Source of the DNA: Micromonospora olivasterospora
GTDB lineage: Bacteria > Actinomycetota > Actinomycetes > Mycobacteriales > Micromonosporaceae
NCBI RefSeq assembly: GCF_007830265.1
Contig: NZ_VLKE01000001.1
Span: 2,356,001-2,420,000 of the forward strand
Reading direction: 5' to 3'
Length of the DNA: 64,000 bases
Notes under the pieces: generated by a model
Told to the model about the DNA's origin: nothing
Databases searched by the model: none
What the model saw: only the letters and a program-made list of their open reading frames with translations
Shown: piece after piece, positions 44,385-53,704 of the stretch
Layout: each line of letters starts with the position of its first letter
Numbering within the stretch: the first letter of the stretch is position 1
Position numbers and translations under genes: made by a program

Positions 44385-45440
44385 TCAGAGGACGCCGTTA
44401 GGCAGGACGACGCCAGCGCGCCCCTTCTTCGGGTCCATGCTGGCGATCATGTGCTGCACGAACGCCCAGTCCGCCGACGACTGCGGAGCGACACCGCCGA
44501 TGGCGCGAGGGTCCTTGGTCCAGGGCTTCCACTTCAGGCTGTAGGGCGGGTTGGCGACGATCACGTCGAATTGCGCGAGCGACCCGTCCGGCTTTTTGAA
44601 GCGCGGGTCCTTCAGGGTGTCGCCGACCTCGACCTGGAACTGGGTGAGGTTGTGCATGAAGAGGTTCATGCGTGCCACACCCGCGGTGTCCGCTACGGCC
44701 TCCTGCCCGTACAGGCGGAGCGTGTAGCCACGCCCGCCGTGGGCCTTCAGGAGGTTCGCGGAGGCGATGAGCATGCCGCCCGACCCGCAGGTCGGGTCGT
44801 ACACCGACTCGAAGCTCTTGGGGGCTAGAACTTCGACGATTAGCTCGACGACCTCGCGCGGGGTGAAGAACTGACCGGCGCGGGTGCCGGACCCGTCAGA
44901 GAACCGCTTCAGCAGGTACTCGTACGCCCCACCGAGCACGTCGTGGGACATGTTGCCCTCGTGCATCTTTGGGGTGCGGTCCATCGCCTGCATGACCGCC
45001 GCCAACACTTCCCCCGACAGCACCTCTTCAGAGGTCCAGGTCATGGACCCGAACAGGCGGGAGAACTTGTCAGGGTTGGCTGTCTCGATGGCTTGCAGGG
45101 AGGCACGGACCCGCTGGCCGAGGCCGGGCTGGGTGATGGTAGCGAGAATGGACGACCAGGAGGCACGACGCTGCTGGACGGTGCCGGGATGGATGAACGG
45201 GATCTCGAACGACTGGTAGTCGCGGTACTCGATCTCGTGGGCTTCCTCGGCGGAGAGGCCGCCCAGGCCCTCGTTGTCGGCCAGGAACTCCTGGTGGCGG
45301 TGCTCCCAGGTATCCGACAGGTACTTCCAGAACATCAGCGGGAAGACGACCGAGGAGTATTGCGCTTCAGGCATCGCCACGCGCAGCTCGTCGGCGGCGT
45401 CCCACAACCGGTTCTCGATCTCCTGCTGGGTCACTGCCAT
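44385..45440 (-). pseudogene. hsdM: Type I methyltransferase subunit HsdM, C-terminally truncated
   Basis: 351 residues remain of about 500. The N-terminal HsdM helical domain (LWDAADELRVAMPEAQYSSV), the AdoMet motif DPTCGSGGML and the catalytic IVANPPYSLKW are intact. After VVLPNGVL the frame hits TGA and runs into hsdR sequence. The C-terminal region and the whole of hsdS are absent, so specificity is lost. The first gene of a former hsdM-hsdS-hsdR operon. Confidence 0.85.
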
Positions 45441-45745
45441 CAGTCGTGGTGTCCTTGCTCGTCAAAGGGTGGCGACCCGAAGGCCGAAGTGTTCCTGCTG
45501 GCCAGCCTATTTCGGGCGTGCCCGACATGTACACGCCGGGCGTGTCCTGCCGGGTGAACACACGCGGCGCATTTTATCCCCGTGCGGACGACTCACCAAC
45601 GAGGCACCGAGCATCCGCCATCGCAGCAGGCGACCACTACCCCGCTGCCAAGATCTCGCTCAAGGCACCGGGAGCGGCACCGGGAACCGCGATGGCTCGT
45701 GTCCGATAGAGGCGGTTGGATCCGGGGCGTACTATCCTCCGTCGC
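45441..45745. other. Gene-free stretch between divergent hsdM and the gene at 45746
   Basis: No credible gene. It must carry both promoters. It may be one edge of the accessory region, because the next gene is a paralogue of the one at the window start. Confidence 0.5.
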
Positions 45746-46678
45746 ATGGCCCAGCAACCCCGCCGAGTCAAGGTAAGCGCCGATGTGATCGTCGAGGTCA
45801 CAGACGAGGCAGCCCTCGAAAGGGCGGTCCTGGACGACGTAGATGCCAGCGAATTCTCCGTTGAGCCGGGACAGAGCCTCGCGGACGTTCGCGCCGAGGT
45901 CCGGCGCGACATTCAGGGTGATCTGGCCGCTGCCGTCGAGTGGATCGCCGACCCCGCCGGCATCATTCTCGACAGGCCCGGCGTGCAGGTCGCCGTTTCG
46001 ACCCAGACCGCCGTCGAGGTTGACAAGTCCGGCTTCGAACTCGACACGAAGCCGGACTTCGCCAAGCTCTTCCCGCTGTGCCACTGCGGGCGGGATAGTT
46101 GTGACGCCTGCTCTGGGTTCCAGCTGACACCGCGGACCGCAGCGGTGCTTTGGACAGTCGCGCAGATCCTCGCCGACCACGGCTACGACGATGTGCAACT
46201 GCACGGTGATGAGCCGATTACCGACGGAGGCGAGTGGAGGGTCTTCGGGGATTACCCGCGGATCACGTGGCGGCAGGATGCGGTGTGGCGCAGGCAGGCC
46301 GCTCGGGCGTTCGACGACCTGGCCGAGGATCTCGAAGCTGGCAGAGAGCCTCAGCCCACGTGTCCGGGCGAGGAGATGGCCTTCCACCTGATGCTTCAGG
46401 CCGCGCAGGCGGCACTTGCCGACGGGTGGGGGCCGTCGGGCGATCTGCTGGCGCGGCTGCCGGAGCACGCGGACGACTACGACTGGGACATGGTCTCCGA
46501 GGTGCTTCTGCAGGACGACGACATTCTGCACCTGTTCGACGTGCACCTGGATGGCATCGAGGATCCGGAAACGGAGCAAAACCGGTATATGGGAATCGGT
46601 GACTACCGGCCTGATGCGTGGTTCCGCCCCTTCTTGAACGTGACGCCGCGGGACGGCCGCCGCGCCTTTCGAAGGTGA
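45746..46678 (+). CDS. Paralogue of the cysteine-motif protein at the window start
   Basis: A 310-residue protein. ATG 45746 is preferred over upstream starts because the conserved-looking beta region begins at once (RRVKVSADVIVEVTDEAALE). Residues about 65-105 form an alternating segment, followed by CHCGRDSCDAC (four Cys, about 112-122) and then the about 190-residue helical part shared with the gene at 1-591 (TPRTAAVLW, EEMAFHLML, DYDWDMVSEVLLQDDD). It has fewer cysteines than the paralogue and a C-terminal extension of about 50 residues. Function unknown. A metal-binding role for the cysteine group is inference. Confidence 0.75.
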   Translation: MAQQPRRVKVSADVIVEVTDEAALERAVLDDVDASEFSVEPGQSLADVRAEVRRDIQGDLAAAVEWIADPAGIILDRPGVQVAVSTQTAVEVDKSGFELDTKPDFAKLFPLCHCGRDSCDACSGFQLTPRTAAVLWTVAQILADHGYDDVQLHGDEPITDGGEWRVFGDYPRITWRQDAVWRRQAARAFDDLAEDLEAGREPQPTCPGEEMAFHLMLQAAQAALADGWGPSGDLLARLPEHADDYDWDMVSEVLLQDDDILHLFDVHLDGIEDPETEQNRYMGIGDYRPDAWFRPFLNVTPRDGRRAFRR

Positions 46679-46847
46679 GCGGATGCGGGCCGTCGCGTAA
46701 CGCCCGACAAAGCAAGGTCGGACTTGGTAGCGACCGGTGCGGCACATATGTATTCAACGGGTCGTGGTCGATGTGGCGGCCAGGGGACGTTTCCCTGCCG
46801 GATGTGAAGGCCTCGCCGTTGAGCAGGCCAACGTCGGGCGGGTGCTG

Positions 46848-47264
46848 TTACTCCGCAACAGTGGGCACATGAGGCGCCTCGCCTCCTGTCTTGAGATAGG
46901 TGGCTGCGATCTGTATGGCCGTTTCGGGCCGGATCCGCAGGTGCTCGGCGGGGTACTCGGTGGGTACGCCGCCGAGGTCGAAGCTGAGGCCCCCGCTCGG
47001 GGACTGGACTGTTGGATCGGTGAGGTAGCCGCCGTCGTCGGCGATGTGTACCGCGAAGGCGTGAGTGGGGTGGCCGAGCCCGATCTGCAGGCCTGGTGGC
47101 AGCTCATCAGGGTCGTCGGTCGTGTCGCTGAAGATGGTGATTGCGACGGGCTCGGCAGCCTCGTGGATCTCGTGGAGGAGTGCCTCTAGGGCGGCGGGGT
47201 CGGTCAGGTCGGCCTCGTGGTTGTCGCGGTGGTCGCCTCGGTCGTATGCCCACGTCACCTTCAT
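46848..47264 (-). CDS. Imm1-family immunity protein
   Basis: A 138-residue acidic protein, ATG 47264 in an ATGA overlap with the deaminase gene. Imm1 landmarks: LTDPAALEALLHEIHEAAEP, VAITIFSD, PGLQIGLGHPTHAFAVHI and a C-terminal IQIAATYLKTGG. Imm1 proteins are the cognate inhibitors of SCP1.201/DddA-type deaminase toxins, so the neighbour explains its job: it blocks the active site of the deaminase made by the same or a sister cell. Immunity is inferred from family and position. Confidence 0.85.
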   Translation of the reverse strand: MKVTWAYDRGDHRDNHEADLTDPAALEALLHEIHEAAEPVAITIFSDTTDDPDELPPGLQIGLGHPTHAFAVHIADDGGYLTDPTVQSPSGGLSFDLGGVPTEYPAEHLRIRPETAIQIAATYLKTGGEAPHVPTVAE

Positions 47265-47743
47265 GCGATTGCCTTTCCGTTGCCTGTGTAGGTACGCCAG
47301 AGACGTACCTGCCCGTCATCGTCGCGTACGTACACGGTCAGCTGCGCGCCGGCCGGTAGCAGCCGGGAGAGGATCTTCTCGCAGCCGTAGGGCTCGTAGT
47401 CGCACGGCGGGTTGTTGGTCAGCACGACCGCGTGCATGACCTGGTCGCGGCGCATCCGGGCGGCGAGCTTGGCCTCGAGGTGGTCGGTCGTGGTGGCGAT
47501 GAGCTTGTAGGCCGGCTTGAGGTCAGCGGCGGCGTCCGGGTCGCGGCCAGATCTCATTGGTATCCGCTCGCCGTTGATCAACGCCACGCCGGACGTGGGG
47601 TCCTTCGCTCGTCGTCGAGGCAGGTCGCGGGCGGCGTCCGCCAGCCAACTGGGGAGCTGCTCCGATGCGGCCGGTTCTTGGTTTGGGCTCGCGGTGGTGT
47701 CGCGCGTGGTGGGCGGTCGGCTGACGCCGCCGCCCGTGGTCAA
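47261..47743 (-). CDS. SCP1.201/DddA-like cytidine deaminase toxin
   Basis: 160 residues. The deaminase core lies in the C-terminal 85: H88-x-E90 (DHLEAKLAARMRRD) and the second zinc-binding pair C114/C121 in NNPPCDYEPYGCEKILSRLL, then a beta strand AQLTVYVRDDDG. This matches the HxE plus CxxC-type layout of DddA, which deaminates cytosine in double-stranded DNA; here the two cysteines are six residues apart rather than two, as in many SCP1.201 members. The TTG start at 47743 overlaps the upstream stop (TTGA). The short N-terminus has no signal peptide or WXG domain, so delivery must use the upstream protein or another route. Followed immediately by Imm1. Confidence 0.85.
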   Translation of the reverse strand: MTTGGGVSRPPTTRDTTASPNQEPAASEQLPSWLADAARDLPRRRAKDPTSGVALINGERIPMRSGRDPDAAADLKPAYKLIATTTDHLEAKLAARMRRDQVMHAVVLTNNPPCDYEPYGCEKILSRLLPAGAQLTVYVRDDDGQVRLWRTYTGNGKAIA

Positions 47744-48267
47744 TTTCCCAGCTCACCGACCTGCCGGGCCTGCGCCAGCGCCGCCTCTACATGCTGCCGT
47801 GCCTCGCCTCCCCGTGTCCTGATGGTCGCGAGGCTCTGGCCGAGTTGCTGCAGGCGGGCCAGTGTTGGGCCCGGCTGGCCTCCCTGCAGCGTCGCTGCGA
47901 CGAGCCGCCGGGCTTCCTCGATCCCGCCTGCCGCCGCCGAAAGTCCGCCATCGGCGGAGGAGAGGGCGGCCAGCAGTGGCGTGAGCGCGCTGATGATTTC
48001 CTGGGGTGACGGCTGCTGCGGCACCGCGGCGACCGAGCGTGACGCCTCGCCCAGGACTCCGCCGGCCGTCGTCAGCCGGGTGCGGACCTGCCCGACCAGC
48101 TCGCGTACCCCAGCCAGCCCCACCACGATGCCCGCGAAGCCCGCCGCGACAGCCCGGCCGGCGATCTGCTCGACGGCGTCGTCGACCCTGGCAGCTTCCT
48201 GCTGCGCCGCGCCCACACCCGCGGCCATCGCCTGCAGATCACCACGGATGCTGTCGGTCAGCAGCAC
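47740..48267 (-). CDS. Helical, WXG-like partner protein upstream of the deaminase
   Basis: About 175 residues. GTG 48267 is preferred because GAGGGA lies seven bases upstream; ATG 48282 is an alternative. The whole protein is Ala/Gln-rich helix with heptad-like spacing (LQAMAAGVGAAQQEAARVDD, LVGQVRTRLTTAGGVLGEAS, QLGQSLATIRTRGGEARQHV), like WXG100/LXG-type secretion partners and, loosely, the DUF6244 proteins that I recall beside SCP1.201 deaminases in Micromonospora. It overlaps the toxin start by 4 bp, so it probably delivers or chaperones the deaminase. The delivery role is inference. Confidence 0.65.
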   Translation of the reverse strand: MLLTDSIRGDLQAMAAGVGAAQQEAARVDDAVEQIAGRAVAAGFAGIVVGLAGVRELVGQVRTRLTTAGGVLGEASRSVAAVPQQPSPQEIISALTPLLAALSSADGGLSAAAGGIEEARRLVAATLQGGQPGPTLARLQQLGQSLATIRTRGGEARQHVEAALAQARQVGELGN

Positions 48268-48282
48268 GGACCCATCCCTCAC

Positions 48283-49044
48283 TCTGGCGGCTCTTACACC
48301 TCACGAACGGTGACAGCCTAAAGATCGCGCTCGATCCGGCACAACCGGCCGAGGCCCGCAGGAACGAGCCGCTCCTGGACGACGCTGTCTGCGCCGAGCC
48401 GACGTCCCCGTGGTGCCGGAGCCGACACACCAACAGCACCTGTCGGAGCCCGGCCAACCAACGGGTCTCGGCCACCGCCGGCCAGCATCCGCTTCAAGCC
48501 AAGAAAGCAGCCCAGCTCACCCAATCGGGCACGTCCAGGCCGCCCACTCGACCTGTTGCCGGCGAACCGACGCACCCATACAGTTACGGATCACCGGCCA
48601 GAGCGGCTCCCCCCGTGGTCGCTCTGACCGGCCTGGTCGGGCACCGGGCAAAAGCGCAGCAGCACCTGGCCGCGTAGCTCAGGATTGGTCCGCGTGGAAC
48701 CAGACCAGGCGGTTCTTCTCCGAAGACGCCTCTGCTCGGACGCTTCGCCCGTTCACTCAATCGATCCCGCACGGAACACCATCCATTGGGCACAGTCGTG
48801 CTTGGAGGGCCAAGTTCAGCCAATGCGGCGACGAGCATGGTGTCCCAGTCGCTGCCGACGTAGGCGAAGGGGTTCACGGTCCTCGTCATCCATGCGTCCG
48901 ACGGAGTCGACGATGACATCACGTAGCGCAGGTTGTCGGGTGCTGTCCCTCCGCGCGTCGGGCGCGACACGGCAGGCGGCTCACGGCGCCCGCGGAACTC
49001 GGCCGATTAGCACAAATGATCGAATCGCAGGGTATTGTGATGGA
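48283..49044. other. Gene-poor stretch before lexA
   Basis: About 760 bp with no convincing gene. A minus-strand frame at 48970-48584 begins plausibly (NLRYVMSSSTPSDAWMTRTV) but then loses all gene-like character; it may be a decayed gene. The lexA-like promoter must lie near the right end. Confidence 0.45.
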
Positions 49045-49695
49045 GTGACCGTGCCCAACGCGCTCCCCGATCCGCCTGCGTTGTCCTATCGGCAGCAGCA
49101 GATCCTCGCGATGATCCGAGAATGGGTCGAGCAGCATGGCTACCCGCCGACGGTGCGGGAGATCGGCAAGGCGGTTGGTCTCGGTTCTCCCTCGTCGGTC
49201 GCACATCAGCTGAAGGCCCTGGAACGACACGGTGTACTCCATCGGATACCGGGCGGCCCACGTGCCGTCGACGCCCGCCCGCTGGCCACTGGCGACACAC
49301 CACCCAGCTCCGACGCCCACCGCGGGACACCGGTCCCCCTGCTGGGAGCCATCGCCGCCGGCACACCGATCCTCGCCGAGGAGCACGTCGAGGAGGTCCT
49401 TTCCCTGCCCGTCGAGTTGGTCGGCCGGGGCACCCTGTTCGCGCTGCGTGTGCGCGGGGACTCGATGATCGAGGCAGGCATCGCGCACGGGGATGTCATC
49501 GTCGTGCGCCAACAGTCGGTGGCCGACAACGGCAACATCGTGGCCGCCATGATCGATGGGGAGGCCACCGTGAAGGAGTACCGAATGCACGACGGCCTTG
49601 TCGAGCTCGTCCCTCGCAACCCGGCCTATCCGGTGATCACTAGCAACGATGCAACGATCCTCGGCAAGGTCGTGTGCGTGCTTCATCGCCTGTGA
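49045..49695 (+). CDS. LexA-like repressor
   Basis: 216 residues, starting at GTG 49045 or the second GTG at 49051. The N-terminal wHTH has SYRQQQILAMIREWVEQHGY and PTVREIGKAVGLGSPSSVAH. The self-cleavage site is A105-G106 (GAIAAGTPILAEE) and the Ser-Lys dyad is S140 (RVRGDSMIEAGI) and K177 (GEATVKEY). It should repress DNA-damage genes and cleave itself with RecA filaments. It is shorter than typical actinobacterial LexA, and I see no perfect SOS box upstream, so it may be an accessory-region paralogue rather than the host master copy. Confidence 0.9.
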   Translation: MTVPNALPDPPALSYRQQQILAMIREWVEQHGYPPTVREIGKAVGLGSPSSVAHQLKALERHGVLHRIPGGPRAVDARPLATGDTPPSSDAHRGTPVPLLGAIAAGTPILAEEHVEEVLSLPVELVGRGTLFALRVRGDSMIEAGIAHGDVIVVRQQSVADNGNIVAAMIDGEATVKEYRMHDGLVELVPRNPAYPVITSNDATILGKVVCVLHRL

Positions 49696-50746
49696 GTGCC
49701 TCTTCTCCCTCAACGGCAAACGGCGGACCTGCGGATCCTCGCCAGCCTTGAAGTCGCCCTCGGCGCGAAGCTGATGGGCGTGGGCGTGTCGGCGGCTACG
49801 CACAACTTGACTCAGCCAACCCACGTCGCCGATAGCTGTCGGGGTACGGCCTGGAGTGCAGAGCTAAGTACAGCTGATCTTGCAGAGGTGCGCACTGTTT
49901 GTCCGTCGTCAGCGGGTGACTGAGGGTGAGGCTGCTCGGGTCGTGATCGGGCAGACGTGGGGCGGCTGGCGATGGGAGCGATGGATGAGCAGCGGTGGCT
50001 GGATGTGCGCCGGTTCCGGGCGTTGCACGAGGCTGGTGCGAGTGTCTCGGAGATCGCTCGTGAGACGGGCCTGAACTGGCGGACGGTGAAGAAGTACCTG
50101 GCTGCTGGTAGCGGCGAGGTGGTGCCGCCGGTTCGGGCGCGGCCGGCTCGGGGGCAGTTGATCGACGTGTTCGCGCACGTGGTCGATGCGTGGCTGCGGG
50201 CGGAGTTGCTGCTCAAGGGCACGGTGATCCATGAACGCCTTGTCGAGCAGTACGGGTTCACCGGCAACTATCAGCGGGTGAAGCTGTATCTGCAGCAGGC
50301 CCGGCCGCGGATCGCTGCGGAGTTGGGGATCAGTCCGGATCAGCTGGCCGGGCTGCACCGCCGGTTCGAGGTCGTTCCGGGCGCCCAGGCGCAGGTGGAC
50401 TGGGGCGACGAAGGCGGCATCCTGGCCCATGTCGGGATCCCGAAGGTGTACTCGTTTCACATGGTGCTGTCGTACTCGCGGGACCCGTTCTGCTGTTTCA
50501 CCACCAGCCGGGACCTGGCCGCGTTCTGGGAGTGTCACCGGCGGGCGTTCGCGCACTTCGGCGGGGTTCCCGGGGCGATCGTCTACGACCGGACCAAGAC
50601 CGTGGTCCGCCGGCATGTCGCCCCGGGCCAGGCGGTGCCGCTGCACCCGGAAGCGGTCGCGTTCGCCGGGCACTACGACTTCGACATCGATGTGCTGGCC
50701 GCCTATCGGCCGACCGGCAAAGGGCGGGTCGAACGGCAGGTCACCA

Positions 50747-52283
50747 CAACACCGTTGCGTTTAGCGCCGTGAGCGGGAGGCAAGCCCCTTTTCGAAGATT
50801 GTGATGTCGGCGTGGAAGGTGTAGGTCTGCGTGGTTGCGGGGTGCTGTCCGGCGTTCGGGCTGTACTTGCTGGTCGGGTTCTTGCGGGAGCGGGCCTTGA
50901 TTCGAGGGCGGCGCCAGGCGGGTAGGAGGTCGGCCAGCGCGGCGTGGCCTATCGTGCCGAGGAGGTCGGTTGAGCTGCCGGGAAGGATTCCGCTGGCGGT
51001 GGTGATCGTGTCGGCGGCGGCGTCGATGAGGACGGTGAAGCTGATCCGGTCCATGTCCAGGCCGGGCTGGGTGCAGGTGGCGTCTGCTGCCGCGCGGATG
51101 AGGGCCTGGTAGGCGGTGAGCAGGGCGTACACCTCCTGCTCGATCCCGGGGATGCTGCGGGAGCGCAGGACGCGGCCGTCGAGCATGGTCGCTTTGATCG
51201 AGAAATACGTGGTTTCGGCCTGCCAGCGTTCGTGGTAGAGGTCCACGAGTTCGTGGGCGGGGTAGCGGGTGTGGTCTGTCAGGCTGGTGATCAGCCGCCA
51301 CTGCTCGCGCCGCAGGCTGCCGTCGGCCAGTGTGACGGTGACCTGCGCTTCGATGACCCGCACCAGGATGAGAGCGGGTAGGCTGCCGTAGCCGATGCGG
51401 GCCAGGTAGGAGCCGTCGGGTAGGCGACGCTGGATGGTCGGGCAGCGGCGGGCGGATGAGCGGACCAGGAACTGCGCGCCGGTGGCGCCGACGTCGCGCA
51501 GGAATTCCGCGGCGTCGAAGCCGGCGTCGGCCAGCAGCAGCATCGTGCGGTCCAGGACGCCCAGAAGCCGCCGCGCGTAAGCCAGTTCGCCTTCTGTTTC
51601 GGGGCCGAAGGCCGCGGCGAGCAGGGCGCGGGTCCCACACTCGATCACCACGAGCAGCCGTAGCAGCGGGTAGCCGAACTCCAGCTTGTCTCCTACGCGT
51701 TTGGGGTAGCGCCAGGTGACCCGTTCCTCGTCGGGCACGTGCAGGTGGGTGCCGTCGATGGCCACGGTACGCAGGCCCCGGTAGAACACGCCGGGCTGGC
51801 CGAGCAGACCGACGGCACCGGCCAGGGTCTCGAACAGGCGCCGTAGCGGCGCTACTCCGACCCGGCGGCGAGCGCGTGACAGTGAGGAGATACTCGGCCG
51901 CGTCAGGCACAAGCCGGCCAGGGCCGCGGTCAGCTTCCCCCACGTCGCTCGGTAGGAACAGCGGTCGAGCAGGGCGAGTGCGAGGACGAAGTACACCACG
52001 ACCCGAGACGGCAGCAGCCGCAGCCGCTTCTCGCGTGTCCCGGTTTCTTCCAGCACCGCGTCGACCAGGTCGAAGTCGATGATCTGGGTCAACTCGCCCA
52101 GATGTCCGGGCGCGTGCACACCCCCGGCTACCTCGATCGACCGGGTGATGACAGACTTCTCCTGCAACGGGACTCCTGAGGCATGATCTTCTTGCTCGAC
52201 ACAAGTTGATCTATCAGAAGTCCCGTTCGCGTCTTCAAAGTCCCCCTTGACTCATCCGCCGATCGCCAAACGCAACGGCGTTG
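50747..52283 (-). mobile_element. IS4-family element with 10-bp target duplication
   Basis: 1537 bp with inverted ends CAACRCCGTTGCGTTTRGCG. The target CAGGTCACCA is repeated exactly at 50737-50746 and 52284-52293. Insertion is recent, because the duplication is perfect. Confidence 0.93.
50761..52167 (-). CDS. IS4-family transposase
   Basis: A 468-residue intact DDE transposase from ATG 52167. The N-terminal IS4 domain (about 20-130) has TQIIDFDLVDAVLEETGTRE and CSYRATWGKLTAALAGLC. The catalytic residues are the Asp of TVAIDGTHLHVPD, the Asp of LLLADAGFDAAEFL, and the Glu of the Y-2-R-3-E-6-K signature in YHERWQAETTYFSIK. Normal length for the family and no frameshift, so it is probably active. 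The element has cut istA. Confidence 0.95.
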   Translation of the reverse strand: MQEKSVITRSIEVAGGVHAPGHLGELTQIIDFDLVDAVLEETGTREKRLRLLPSRVVVYFVLALALLDRCSYRATWGKLTAALAGLCLTRPSISSLSRARRRVGVAPLRRLFETLAGAVGLLGQPGVFYRGLRTVAIDGTHLHVPDEERVTWRYPKRVGDKLEFGYPLLRLLVVIECGTRALLAAAFGPETEGELAYARRLLGVLDRTMLLLADAGFDAAEFLRDVGATGAQFLVRSSARRCPTIQRRLPDGSYLARIGYGSLPALILVRVIEAQVTVTLADGSLRREQWRLITSLTDHTRYPAHELVDLYHERWQAETTYFSIKATMLDGRVLRSRSIPGIEQEVYALLTAYQALIRAAADATCTQPGLDMDRISFTVLIDAAADTITTASGILPGSSTDLLGTIGHAALADLLPAWRRPRIKARSRKNPTSKYSPNAGQHPATTQTYTFHADITIFEKGLASRSRR

Positions 52284-52942
52284 CAGGTCACCATCATCCG
52301 CGATCATGTCCTGGCCGGGCGGGCGTTCTCGTCGCTGGCCGAACTCGACGCCACGTTCATGGCCTGGGTGCCACAGCGGCGGGCCGTAAGGCATCGCACC
52401 CACGGCGAGATCATCGGCGTGCGGGCGGTCCGCGACCACGCCGCGCTGCGACCGATCCCCGCCCGGCCGTATGTGGTCGCCGACCGGCATCTGCGGCACG
52501 TCGGCAAGGACTGCCTGGTCGCCTACGCCGGCAACCTCTACTCCGTGCCGGCCCGACGGGTCCGCCACCGCCAACTCGTGGAGATTCGGGCGACCGCCGC
52601 CACGATCACTATTCACGCCATCGTGCCCGGTCTGGACGGCACCACGCTGCTGGCCACGCACCAGCGGGCCGTGGGCCGCGGCGCCCGCGTGGTCGACGAG
52701 AGCCACTGGGACGGTCTGCCCGACGGACACACCCGGGCCGTCACCATCGGCGACCCCGACAGCGGGCAGTCGACCGCACGCCGACCGGCCCGTCACGACG
52801 GCGGCCAGGGGCCGCTGCAAGCCCTGCTCAACCGGGCCGCCGCCGCCCAGATCGCCGTCGAGGCCCGGCCGCTGTCGGTCTATGAGCAGATCGCTGCGGC
52901 CAGCCCGTTCACCAACCGCCCACACCTGAAGGACGTCTCGAA

Positions 52943-53704
52943 GTGAGTGAGCTGGTCACCAACCGCATCCACGCCAGCGCCACCAAACTCGGCCTGCCTC
53001 ACCTGGCCAAGACGCTGCGGGAACTCACCGGCCGGGCCGACACCGAAGCCATGGGCTACCTGGAGTTCCTCGACCTCGTCCTGGAAGAGGAACTCGCCGT
53101 CCGCGACGAACGCCGCTTCCGCGCCGGGCTACGCCTGTCGAAGCTGCCGCACCACAAGACCCTCGACGACTACGACTTCAGCTTCCAACCCGACCTGGAC
53201 CCCCGCAAGGTCCGTGACCTCGCGACCCTCGCATTCGTGCAGGCCAAGGCCAACGTCGCTCTCCTCGGCCCACCCGGCGTCGGCAAGACCCACATCGCCG
53301 TGTCCCTCGCGGTCGCCGCCTGCCGAGCCGGATTCACCGTCTACTTCACCACCCTCGACGACATGGTCCGCCACCTCACCGCCGCCGACGCGATCGGCCG
53401 CCTGGCCCGCAAGCTGCAAACCTACCTACGCCCCACCGTCCTGGTCATCGACGAAGTGGGCTACCAACCCCTCGAACGACCCGAGGCCAACCTCGTCTTC
53501 CAAGTGATCTCGAAACGCTACGAGAAGGGCTCCACCCTGCTGACCTCGAACAAAGGCTTCGGCGAATGGGGCCAAGTCTTCGGCGACGAGGTCCTGGCCA
53601 CCGCCATCCTCGACCGGCTCCTGCACCACTGCGACGTCGTCCCCATCAACGGCCCCAGCTACCGACTCAAGAACCGCCTCACCGCCATCGAGAACGTCGC
53701 CTGA
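52943..53704 (+). CDS. istB: IstB-type AAA+ ATPase of IS21
   Basis: 253 residues, ATG 52943 in an overlap with the istA stop (AAGTGAGTGAG context). Walker A is GPPGVGKT and Walker B VLVIDEVGYQPL; the C-terminal sensor region is SNKGFGEWGQVFGDEVLATA and the arginine finger lies in IINGPSYRLK-type sequence. IstB marks target DNA and activates IstA. Complete. Confidence 0.95.
   Translation: MSELVTNRIHASATKLGLPHLAKTLRELTGRADTEAMGYLEFLDLVLEEELAVRDERRFRAGLRLSKLPHHKTLDDYDFSFQPDLDPRKVRDLATLAFVQAKANVALLGPPGVGKTHIAVSLAVAACRAGFTVYFTTLDDMVRHLTAADAIGRLARKLQTYLRPTVLVIDEVGYQPLERPEANLVFQVISKRYEKGSTLLTSNKGFGEWGQVFGDEVLATAILDRLLHHCDVVPINGPSYRLKNRLTAIENVA

Larger units (their letters stand above)
49981..52946 (+). 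pseudogene. istA: IstA transposase, interrupted by the IS4 element
   Basis: The N-terminal part (49981-50746) has the HTH SVSEIARETGLNWRTVKKYL and the start of the integrase core (AQAQVDWGDEGGI, VYDRTKTVV). ATG 49981 has GGGAG upstream. The C-terminal part resumes at 52294 (VTIIRDHVLAGRAFSSLAEL, HLRHVGKDCLVAYAGNLYSV) and ends at 52946. Removing 50747-52293 (IS4 plus one 10-bp duplicate) restores a single frame, so IstA was intact when the IS4 element landed. It is inactive now. Confidence 0.9.

Noticed and set aside
48584..48970. A 128-codon minus-strand gene
   Set aside because: The first 50 residues look plausible but the rest has no gene-like character, there is no clear ribosome-binding site and no family is recognised.
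49015..49044. SOS box upstream of the LexA-like gene
   Set aside because: CGAAT...ATTG resembles half of a box, but spacing and the second half do not fit the actinobacterial consensus CGAACN4GTTCG.
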